From: Triops longicaudatus
Lineage: Eukaryota > Arthropoda > Branchiopoda > Notostraca > Triopsidae
Direction of reading: 5' to 3'
Assembly: GCA_022885665.1 (NCBI GenBank)
Contig: JAGQDJ010000006.1
Coordinates: 310,001-374,000, forward strand
Length of the DNA stretch: 64,000 nucleotides
Shown: piece by piece, positions 38,101 through 50,100 of the stretch
Numbering within the stretch: position 1 is the first letter of the stretch
How the letters are laid out: each line of letters starts with the position of its first letter
Notes under the pieces: generated by a model
Told to the model about the DNA's origin: nothing
Database searches by the model: none
Seen by the model: only the letters and a program-made list of their open reading frames with translations
Translations under genes and position numbers: made by a program

Positions 38101-41100
38101 AACTGAGTGGACGCCCGTTGTGGGTCCAGCTTATAAAAACAGGATCGTCTCCCTTGGCAACGTAACAACTCAGTTGTACGCTATCTCCCGCGTAAACCGG
38201 TTCATCCAACGAGAAAGGGTTAATAGATGGCGGTACTGTTGAAAAAAGACCTACAGCTTCAATGGGCGGGTACTTTAAGCAAGGACAAGGTAACATCCAA
38301 GCAAACTGGGGTAAATGTTATGGTACTTTCGTAAGGAAGGGAATTAAGAGTATCAAAAAGCTGCCAAAATCCATGCGCGCTGCGTATTGCCATTAGAAAA
38401 TCAACACAAAAAAGTCAAAGCAGTTCACACACGCACACACGTTCGCTTCATAGAATAACTTGGTTTATCTTGGTCACCTTGCTTCTCGTACCATGAACTA
38501 TCAACTCCGCCGAATAGGTGGCCGATCCTGCCAAACTTCGTACATGGCAAGTGTACGTGCCACTGTGACGGTTCGTCACGCCCTGAATGCTCAAAATACT
38601 GGCTCGCGTACCCAGCTGACTAATGCTTAACCCATCGCCCGAGGCGGTAACTGCGTGGCCGTGGAAACTCCACGAAATCTCCAAGGGTTCATCCCCTCGC
38701 GAAATCATGCAAGGTAACTGTACTATCGCGCCCTCAAAAACCGAATCGCCTCCCATCTCGAAGGGCATAATTTCGGGTTTTTCTAATACCCTCAACGTAG
38801 GGTGAAAGAAGAATTAATGCATACCAGATTATACTTCCAACGCTAACTGTCACACTGATTAGTATTGCAGGCTTCCACTAAAGTTCTTTCCTAACCATGT
38901 CAAGTATTACGATGAAAGAAGCCTTCTCAATGCCTATCTTATGGTTTCTGACCTAAATGCCGAGTAGAGGGTGAATCAGGTCTCCAAAAATGGGGAAAAA
39001 AATTAAAAATAATAAGCCACGGACTTGTCATTCCTAGCCGTATCTTTACAAAGAAGTACCCTGGATTTGTAATTCCGTGCTCACCCTCCGTTGGCCAGCA
39101 GCGTTTTCGGCTACGCAGGTATACAATCCGCTATGGTCAGCAGTCAAGGTATCAATGCTTAAAATGGTACTTCGACCACCAGCTCGGATGATCGTAACAC
39201 CCTCGTACTCGTTAACAGGGTGACCGTTACGCTTCCATGTGAAACGTAAAGGCAAATCGCCTTCGGAGGCGTAACAAACCGCTTGAGTGGATTTACCCTC
39301 CATGGGCGTCCCCTCGAACGCGAAAGGTAAGAGTATCGGAAGGACTATGGTCCAAAATTTCGTACTTTTTCATTATTAGTTCACTTTTTCCTTATCTGGT
39401 ACCCAATCTCGTAAATATTGGATTATTACATTAAATATGACAAACGTTCTAGATTTGATTGATGTTCCATTATGTCACATAATGAAAATTGTCCGGAAGA
39501 AGAGAAGTTGTGGACTTACCCATGACTTGAACTTCCAAACTGCTTTTGGCGGAGAATCCTTGGGCATTCTTGGCGACACATGTGTAAGTTCCTTGGTCCA
39601 GAGCACGTTGTACATTCTCAACGATGAGGGTTCCGTTGGGGAAGACTTGCTGACGGCGATTGACAGGTAACACGCGACCACCTTGGGGTAGAAAAATTGA
39701 AAAATGACCGGAATATCACAGGTTTGGTAACAATTCCTGTTTACCTCGTTCCCAGCTAATAGAATCGATGGGGTATCCAGCTACGGGGCAAGTAACCATC
39801 ATATTCTCGCCGGCGACGACAGCCAATTTATCCATAGGGCGCACGTAAGGGATGCCGTAAACGTTCAAACGAGCAGCGTGATCCGCAGTACCGACTTTCG
39901 AAGTCGCGACGCATTTGTACATACCACCATCGTTGGTGTGAACAGCAGTGATATTCAAGAAGGAAACGACTTCATTGCTCAGCATCATGAATTGACCAAC
40001 TTGCAGCCTATGCCACGGAGTTCCATCGTCATTTTTCGAGGAAATGATTTGACGGAAGAGAAAATCAATTTACCTGTCGGAAGTAGCAACTTTCTTGCCA
40101 TCAAGTTCCCAGGAAATGTCAGGGGTCGGGTTTCCCGTGGCAGCACACTTGAGCGAAACAGAGGGACCAGGCTGAAGCGTACGTTCGGTAAACGTGGAAG
40201 TGAATTCAGGTGGATCAACTGGAATTGCGCAAGTACACCATTGTTAGCGCATTTTTTACGATTTTAGACAAAAATAAATAATCAAGTAGCAGGGACTTAC
40301 ATCGGCCTCCAAGCTTAAGTTCTGCCGTAGATTGCGCACTTTCTTGATCATTTCGCACAAAACATTGGTACATGCCACGATCGTCACGGCGAACAGCATC
40401 GATACGCAAAGTAGAGTCAGCGTGGTTAAGAGGAACGCCATCCTTGAGCCAAGAAATGCTTTTGATAGGGTTGCCTTCGACGTTGCAGGTCAATGTAGCA
40501 GGGCGAGCGAAGTCGACAGTTTGGACTTGGGGCTCAATAGCGGCCGAGAGAGGAGCTGTGTGTACATTTTATACTTATTAATTATTTATTATATTTTCTA
40601 CTTGGTTTTTAAGAAATAGTATTGTGAAAAAAAAGCGTACCTGTGACAGTTAATACAGTTTCAACGCTTTCTCCGCCCACAGAATTGTTGACGACGCAAA
40701 GGTATTTTCCGGAATCGTCAACTTTGGCTTCACGGATGATCAAAGTGCCACTAACTTGCTTCACACGCTCGTCCAATTTGACCGGTTGCTTGGTCGTGCT
40801 ACCGTCGATAAACTTGTACCACCTGAAAAGGACAAAGCAAACGACCCCTTTTCAATTACCCAGAAGTATTTCACATTTGTACTGAAAAGAAAAGAGGGGA
40901 GAAAAGCCTGAGAAACACTTATGGGACGCCTGAACTGGTGGCAAAACCACTTGTATCGTCTTTTTACCGACCTAAACGCTGGAATAGGGTACCCTTGGCA
41001 TTGACACAAAACAGCGAAAGCGGAACCGTGCCTCTCAGTCTGGTCATGGAGACGGTCACCAGACACTTTGGGACTCACGCTGCCTGTCGGCTCTGTAAAT

Positions 41101-44100
41101 GTCAAGCAAGACCTGATCACTTTACCTGGTCGCTCAAAAAAATAGCCCCTGAATGCTGGGATAGGAACATAGGAACTCGACTACCTGATACACAAAAATA
41201 AATCCCTTTAAAGTTTCAAAAATTTTACCTCCTAAACAAAACCAAAGATTTAAAATCTAGAAGCGAGGGTGCTATATAGAATTCAGAAGATTTATCACTG
41301 AACCAGCTTGTTTATCGTCCATGAGTGCAAAATGCTTTGGCTAAAATTCTAATTACGGCAGAAAACTCATCAAATGTCCCTTAAGGCTGCAGAAATCCAG
41401 TACCTGAACGCCGGAACTGGGAATCCTTGCACTTGGCACAAAACGGAAAAACCGGATCCTTTGATTGCTTCCAATTCGTGCAACTTTCCACCAGATACCT
41501 TAGGACGCACGCTCTGTTGTGGTTCTAGGGAATCGTGAGTACAATTTAAGCCTAGGTTATTTTCATATCACCGACAGAAGTCAGTGCACGGTGCCTTGAA
41601 CGTTCTGATAAAGGTACCCCTATAACACAGACCCTCCTGAAAGCCTTTTTTTTCGAACCACCAGAGAATTGAACAATGGAGTAATTCGGGTTAAAAAAAA
41701 ATCGCCCCTACTTCGCACCTGAATTTGGGTACAGGAAAGCCCTGGCTTTGGCACAGTAATGCCGTCGCTCTGCCCTGAATAATACCGACTTCGGGTACCC
41801 GAAGGCCAGCGCCTCTAGGTGCAGCACTGCTGGTAGCTTCTACACAGGAGTTTCGTTAATAATTTCATTTCATGTGGAATTACTAGGTGCCTGAATGTGG
41901 GTTGCTTCCCGTCACACCAACCAGTGCAGATTACACGACCAAGACTTAACAGCAAACATGAAAACCTCGCTTAATGGAATACTGCTCACGATAAAAAATA
42001 GAGATCGAGAACACAAGAGTACAGACAGCAACTTCAGCCAGCTAACTGACGCAAGTACCTGATCGAAGGTGGAGGGTTGCTTTGTGCTTTGCATTCCAGG
42101 TTATGGGTCTGACCTCGCTGGACGGAGCGAAAAAGTTTAGGTTCCGAGCCTATGCGCGGCCCAACTCCGCCAGTCGGCTCTGTATTGTATATAATGGGAG
42201 GAAGAAACAGAATATGAGCCTTGACAAGGTAAGAAGCTCTGAATGGGGGGATCTGAGTATACCTCGGCTGCATAGCTTGTAGATATTGTTATAGAAAAAC
42301 ATATTAAAGTAATACAAATTTTAATCAAGCGGAAACCAAACAGACACGGATGCTGGAAAAGGGAAGCAAAGGGGACACAGATATGAAAATGCAAAAGAAT
42401 ATGCGGTCCCGACCTCATAGCAGGCGCTGGATAGCCTTGCGCTTCGCACAACAATGCTACTGGACGCTGGCTCCACGCATTCCGCTTATTGAGGCCGTCG
42501 CCGGTGATATGCGGGGCTGTCCTACCACTTGGCTCTGTTGGGCGAGTGAAGAGCAAGCGTTAAAACCAATTTTACTTTGGAACCCCTCTAACATTTATCT
42601 TAGCTCTGGAACTAACTTTTCTTTAATCTCTGCAAAAAAAAAATATCCTACAACGGCTTAATACCTGAAAGCAGGTACAGGGTAACCGCTCACATCACAA
42701 GCTAGAAAGGCTGGCAGAGCTTTGCGTACTTCGAGCACCAAACTGCCTTCAATCTTACGACCAGCTGCTCTAGGCGGAACATTGTTGGTCGGTTCTGCAA
42801 AGTTACGCAACAAAGAAACGAGCCTATCAGGGACTTTATTCGTGAAATAGGAGCAATAATTAAAACAACTCTTATGATCTAGTTTAAGCTCATTCTTCGA
42901 TGGTTTCTTAACATTTCACCGCATTTCGAACATTCGCTTACCCAAAAATGGGCGCAGGGTACCCCATTGCTGCACACGTTAGTACGACTGGAAGCTTCCT
43001 AACTGCAGTAAGAAGTTCTCCCCCTGCAAATTTTTTGCCCGGTACCCGCGGAGGTACGTTGTTTTGAGGTTCTAAGGATAAGAACACATACAAAAGAAAG
43101 CAAAGCTGGGATTACCGAGAAGTAACGCAATCCATGTCTCAAGTAAACAAATGAGGGGGGAAAGAAGTACAAAGGCGCACCTGATGCTTGGGGTAGGGTA
43201 AGCTTGTGCTGCGCAGGTTAAGGAGACTTTGGACCGGCTGGTAGTACTAACGAGAAGAATGACTCCTTGTACCCTGGGACCAGCATTACCAGCAGGCTCT
43301 GAGCAAAGACACAAAGGACAGAAAGAAAAATGAAAAAAAGATGTAGCAAGTAAGACACCTCGAAACGATATTTCTGTCAATACAAATGAAGAGGGGCCTG
43401 TACTGATGGCAGGATATACCTATATATACCTTATAGTGGGTGGGGGATGGGACTGGGCGACGCAATTCAGGTCCAATGCGTCTTTTTGCCTGGCAACGAC
43501 TAATAGGGCACCTACTGTTTTCACCGACTGGATTCGCGCTGCCACGTTATTAACCGGCTCTACAGAGAAGACGGGAATATTCGAAAGAGCTACGAATAGC
43601 GCTAACTGTAAGTGTTCGTGGCCTGAAGTTGGACATAGGGTTCATACTACTGCTTGAGTTAAACACAAGAAGCAGGACTTCCGTATTGCCGTACCTTACA
43701 ATGGGCGAAGGATGAGCTTGGACTACGCATTGCAGGAAATTGACGGCTTTATTCACTTTGGCGGATACTATCAGTCCTCCTACGCTTTGGAGTGTTTGCA
43801 GCTTAGGAGCTACGTTCCCCAAGGGCTCTATTGGGAAAAAACTATTGGTTTACGTTCTCGAGCTAGAATGGAGAGATTGGTACCCCTGCGAAGGTTTTCC
43901 TGAGACTGAAATTTTCTTTTTAAATAGTTTTCATCCTACGATTTCTTGAATAAATCTACTGTTAAAATTTTTCCCTTGCAGGATTTTTGGATATAATAAT
44001 TTCTGTTTCTATTTTTCCGAATAAGTTCACAGATGGACATGACGTTTGTAATGTATCCACGTCTTCGGCAGATTTTCCGTTTAATTTCTTTTAAGAATGA

Positions 44101-47100
44101 GTTGTATACGTAAAAGACATTTGCTTGCTGGTACCTTGTAACTGGTACTGGGTAGGCTTGGGCAGCGCACGGTAATGCCACTGCCGCTTTGGTTTTCGCC
44201 AAGACTAAAAGTCCTAAGACACTCTGTACCATCTGCAGACGAGGAGGTGCATTCCCTACTGGTTCTACAATTATTTTAGAAAACACAGACAGAATTGGAA
44301 TCGGTACAGTAATCCAACGCATACCTGATGGTTGGGACGGGGTACGCTTGCGCGGAACAGATTAAAGCAGCGGAACACTTAGAGCAGACGTGATAAAGAA
44401 AATTGCCCACGTTCTGCAATTTCAGTATCTGTGGAGCGACATTACTCACGGGTTCTAGGTACAAAAACAGACAAGAAACATAACAAACCTCAAACCAGTA
44501 AAGTCTTTCTGAGATTTGTCAAAACTCAAGAACCTAGTAAAATTATCCTAGCCTGTGGAAAGTATTGGCTACCTGAAGTTGGGTTTAGGCTGGCCTTGTG
44601 CTTCGCACAACAAAGCAATCTTGCTCTGTGACCGACTTTCGACTACGTCTGACTTGCTCCTGCGAGGCAAACGTGGCGGAACGCTGCTTACCGGCTCTAC
44701 AGCACAAACAGGAAAAAAATAATCAACTACCCAAGAATGCTAAACTCTGGGACACTGTGATGTTGGGCGAAGGTACGTCACACTACACTGAGTAGATTTT
44801 AACATGAAGACAGTATCTTTTACTAAAGCACTTGGACACCAGTGTGCCGCTGCTTAGAGTGTGTTCCGAGGTCCCTTAGGGTGTTTCACCATAGACCGGT
44901 ATCTTGGCTGAAAGTGCTTTTAGCACATGTGGTTTTCAAATATGATAGCAAAAGGGAACCGCTATGCTATGTTCGCGGATTCATTTTTTTTTTTTTTACT
45001 TTTTATTTATTTATTTATTTTTATTTATTTATTTATTTATTATTTTTTTATTATTTTTTTCTTCTTTGAACATGGGAAGCTGCGGCGAGAAATGCAACAA
45101 TAGGGTAGTTCCAGACATCCACTGACACTGCGAGAACAAAAAGTTTGCAAACCACTGCGGCAGGGTAACACCCATTTCGGTACCTGAAACTCGGTGCGGG
45201 CGATGCTTGGGCCCCACAAAGAAGAGTTAGATGTTCACCTTTCCGCTTTCTGTAGCCTTCAGTGACGGTGTCCCGATTTAGTCTAGGCGGGGTGCTACTA
45301 ACAGGTTCTGTAACAATAGCTCGTGTTTATCTAACTGACGACATTGTAAATGCAGACTTGATCTGACCTGGCCGGTATGTCAAGGTACGGGTACCCGAGA
45401 TGCAAAATCTATCATTTACCTCATTGCTTCCTAACTTCCTTCACCCCTTGTTCCAGTTTCATTAGTAAATAAAAGAACTAATTCCCTTCTTCACAAAAGA
45501 CACGTACATCACTGTACAACGATTGATAAACGTGCTGTATACGTTTATTTACGTGTGCATACTGCTTAAGCTTCCTTACACTCAAAACTCTTCCAGGAAA
45601 TACACGGGTTACGCATTTCAGCAATGAAGAAGTCCTGTGATGTACCTGAAAGTGGGAACCGGGAATGCTTGGGCCCCGCAGAAAAGTGTGACGGGCTCTT
45701 TGACAGGTTTCTTAAAGAGTTCTAGCGCGGTCTCTCGAGTCATTCTTGGTGCAGTACTGGACACAGGTTCTACACAAGATACAACTTTCTTGTAAAGTCC
45801 TGCATTACCTCAATTTTTGGAATAGAGTACCCCTGACATTCTTCCGATACCACACTGGGTACACGTACTGAAGAACAATGAGTTACCTGAAAGTAGGTAC
45901 TGGAAATGCCTGCGCTCCACAGAAGAGAGTCACGGGCTCTCGGGCAGGTTTTTTGAACAGTTCTGACGCGGTTTCTCGGGTCAGTCTAGGTGCAGTACTG
46001 GACACGGGTTCTACATAACAGTACGATTTGCTCGTTTTTATTCTCTCATTTTTAAGCTTTGGATAGAGTACCCCTATTTTCGAACCCACGACACTAAATC
46101 ATGACACTAACAGAGAACAAAGCCCATACCTAAAGTTAGGAACAGGGAATCCTTGGGCTTGGCATAGCAATGTTACAGGACCTCCTCGCTTTTTATCCAC
46201 ACTAGCGATCTTAGATTCAACCGGGAACTTAGGCAAAGAGCTCCCCACAGGTTCTAACGAAATAACGCATTGAATGGACCATCAAACAGGGCATGTAAGC
46301 ACGAATCAGTAGGAGAAAAAAAGCACTGGGAGTGAAAATCACCTGAATATGGGAATAGGATAACCCTGCGCCTGACAAAGCAGAGCGAAGGCAGACCGAG
46401 TCGTCTTTTCCAGCATTCCTCCCTTAACTTCCTGAGGAAATCGTGGACGAACGCTCCCTACAGGTTCTATAGCCCCACACAGGACACACACCAAAAAAAA
46501 AAAAAAAAAGAATGTAAAAACTACCAAGGAGTGAATGAAGCGCAGTGTATCTGAACTTAGGGACAGGGTAACCCTGCAAACTAGGGCTAGGGGTGACGTA
46601 CGGCTTTTTCTACCCTAACGACTTCGGCATCTGCTGCCAATTTGGGACGAGCGCTTCCCATTGGGCAAACCAAACACAAACTTGATATCTGAACCGTGTT
46701 TTTCTTAGACAGTGCCTCGGACCGAAAGTTAGAGTAACGTTGTTCTACGACCCCAGTTCTGACTTTCTGACAAAGAAAGGGGGGGTCCTCAGTACCTGAA
46801 GGTTGGAACAGGGAAAGCTTGCGCTTGGCAGAGGAGCGCAAAGGGAGCCTTGGCCGTTTGGGACACGGACGTGGAAGTCGTCGCGGAAGGAAAGCGTGGA
46901 GACACACCTCCGGTGGGTTCTACGATTTTCGGGAGAGAAAAAAGGAAGTCGGTGCATGAAATATACCCAGTTACCTGAAAGTAGGGACGGGGTACCCTTG
47001 TGCCTGACATAGCAATACGCCCGGTACGCCGGCCACTTTCTCCAAGGTGCCGCTTTTCAGCTCGCTTGAGAACCTAGGGCGAGTGCTACTCACGGGTTCT

Positions 47101-50100
47101 GGACAAACAGTAACAGTGAATTTTTGATTTTCTTTACTTTTTTTTCTTTTCTTTACTCCAGGAGAGACATAGTGCTCGGTACACAAGGGGCTAACAATAC
47201 AGAGACATTCTCAACAAGCAGTACCTGAACGTAGGTTTGGGGTATCCCTGAGCTTGGCAGAGTAACGCAAAGGAAGACCGCGACGTTCGTTTCATAGTGA
47301 ACGATTCGCTATCAGGAGGGAATCGCGGTGCTGCGCTACCCACAGGTTCTATAACCAGTAACGAAGGTGAAGGAATTTGACTCACAGAAATGGAGATAAG
47401 ATTACTGAGACATAAAAGATCAGTGCTTCACCTGAACGTAGGTTTGGGGTATCCCTGAGCTTGGCAAAGTAATGCAAGAGAGGACCGCGAAGTTCGTTTC
47501 ACGGAGGAAATATCACTATCGGGAGGGAATCGTGGTATCGCGCTGCCCACAGGTTCTGTAACCATTAAAGACGGTAAAGAATTTGACCCCACAGAAACAG
47601 CAATACGACTACTAAGGCAGAAAGAGACCACTTGCTTCACCTGAAAGTTGGTTTGGGGTACCCTTGCGCAACGCACAGTAACGCAAAACTCGAGCGGGTC
47701 GTCTTTTCTAGTGTCGTGCTCTTGACATCGTTCGACAAGCGTGGACTCGCACTACCGACCGGTTCTGTGGAAACGAACGGTCATCAGCGGGGAAGCTAGA
47801 CTGAGCGTGGTTAGGGTACCCCTGTACTGTAATAACGCTATTACATCGCCAGACGAATTGACTTAAACTCTGAGACTTGTGGAAAATTCAGTTTTACGTC
47901 CTCGCAGAGCGGCCCACCGTAAGCTATGCATAAACATCGTAAGGAGTGTCTAGTTCTTACCTGAACGTAGGTAAAGGGTAACCTTGGCCTTCGCAGAGTA
48001 ACGCAATAGATCGGCCAGTAGGCTTTTCATGAACGTAAAACTTGGCTGAAGGCGCGACTTTAGGAGCACCTCCGCTCATAGGTTCTAAACGATTAAACGT
48101 GACAGAGAAACGTTTACAGTTAGATGGGATGTAATGTTAGCTGAAAGCTGGGACGGGGTAGCGCCCTTCTGTTTGGTTTTCACTTCATACTTGTCTACAA
48201 GTTTCTTACTATTAAAAAAAAAAATCTGGGAAGATTCCCACCTAAAAGTAGGCAAGGGAAAGGCTTGTCCCTCGCACAGCAATGACACGGGACGCGTGCT
48301 TATCTTCTCCACGAAGTAGACTTTGGTGGCAACTTTAGGACTGCCACTACTCAAGGGTTCTGCGTGCGAAACAGGAGAAAATGCCATTCAGGAACTAGTG
48401 CACAACGTTGTTTTCTAGCTTGAAAGTTGCGGAATGAGGGATTCGCCCTGTCTGCACTATCGGGTACGCACTACCTAACATCAAGGATCCTGATAGTGAG
48501 GATTTCTCTTTACCTGAATGTAGGTAACGGGTATGCCTGACCCTCGCATAACAAAGCTACGGCATGAGAACTGGATTTGTGCAGATTGTAGACATTATTG
48601 GCCACTCTGGGCGCAGCGCTGCTCAAAGGTTCTGCAAAAATACACATGTCACCCTACCGTAAGTATTGGCTCTTAAATGTCTTCAAACTGGATGAGTCCC
48701 AGAGTGTTGGGAGTTGGAAAAAAATACATGAACCATTGCACCACTTTCAGTGAACCGAAGCAACTCTCAGGCTAAGGAGGCGGCGACCATCACTTACCTG
48801 AAAGCTGGTACGGGGTATCCCTGAGCTTCGCACAGTAATGCGAAGTTGTCTAGGGCTCGACGCTCAATAACATACGTCTTTGTTAAAGTGGGAATGCGAG
48901 GGGGTCCGCTGCTGATGGGTTCTTGTATTGGTTTATTTTTTGAGGGTGCGAAGAAAGAACATGAAAACAAAAGTGGGGCCGCATGTTAGGTAGGAATATG
49001 CGTTCATTTGAATTCTTCCATAAATTTTGTTCTTCTAACATTTATGTTATGACATTTAATCAAGTCTGGGACTCCGCGGTGCAGCAGGGGTACCCTATCC
49101 CAACATTCAGGCCACCAACACATAAATATAAAACACAGCATGCAAAAATTTCTTCTTTTAAAAAATATTTCATATCTTTTAAAAAAAATCGTGCATATGT
49201 GTAAAAAAAATTGAAATAATTGTATTGTTATTTTACTTGACTTTATTTGAAAGTTTACTTTGGTGCTTTATGTGAACGAAGCTTAGAAACACTTACCGGT
49301 GATGACCAAACGTCCAGCCGTGGCACTGAGACGAGTTTCGCCCGTGAGACGGTGTTTAGTACGGCAACGGTATGACTTGTAACCGTCGTCAGGTCCGACA
49401 TCGCGGATATGGAGTTCACCAGAGGGCAGTACCAGATACTTGCCGTCTAATGTGAAAAGAAATCTATTAGTGATCCCTTCGCATCAAGGTAAGGAAAAAT
49501 AAATATCGGGTCCCTAGCTACCCTAACCAATACGCTACCACATGCAGAGTATTCACATATCCACGATCAACAACCAATTCATCAGTGTACCATTTAGGAA
49601 CTAATAGTCTCCCATTCTGATTGACATAAAGAATCCAAAGTTCTCCATGCATCATCATTAGATTAGCTTTGCAGCAGGGTGGAAAACACTGAAAGAAAAA
49701 GTGAATTAATTGACGTCCGACCGCCTGAAAAGAAATACATCAGTCAAATGCCTGAAAGAGAAACACATTAATTTCGCAGGATCCGTGGTTGAAAAACTCC
49801 TGAAAGGAAATAAACATTAAAACAATACAAACTGCGCTACTAACAGCTCGGTAACAAAAAAGCAACGGAGAAGAGACTGAAGGGGCTGTATGTACCGAAG
49901 GCGGTTGAAGGTACGATTTCTCGGAAATCGTCTTCAATCCACGCCACAACTACGGCAAAATCGCTCACAAAACTGGGAATGTGACATTTGATGATGGCCG
50001 TATTCCCTCGCAGCACGTACTCATCCATTACATTGACTTCGTATTTCTGACCCACCACTAAAAGCAATACCGGAGGAGGGAAAAAAAAGAAAAATAAAAA

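Larger units (their letters stand above)
41147..48165 (-). promoter_or_regulatory. putative exon 6 selector elements (repeated)
   Basis: Intronic elements 45-90 bases upstream of exon 6 variants that resemble the reverse complement of the docking element at 49077-49115 (pre-mRNA CAGGGGTACCCTATCCCAAC). Best copies, plus coordinates: 47806-47828, 46059-46075, 45816-45839, 44753-44780, 43874-43892, 41889-41910, 41600-41625 and 41147-41170. Weaker: 48141-48165, 45376-45400, 42239-42268. For several variants (for example 47225-47555) I could not see a good copy by eye. This is the arrangement described for insect exon 6. Confidence 0.72.

Noticed and set aside
48983..49204. Plus-strand open frame containing GYPIPTFR, suggesting an inverted exon 6 variant
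   Set aside because: Only the last ten or so codons match and no Ig Cys segment or acceptor is present. Its position and complementarity fit a docking element better.
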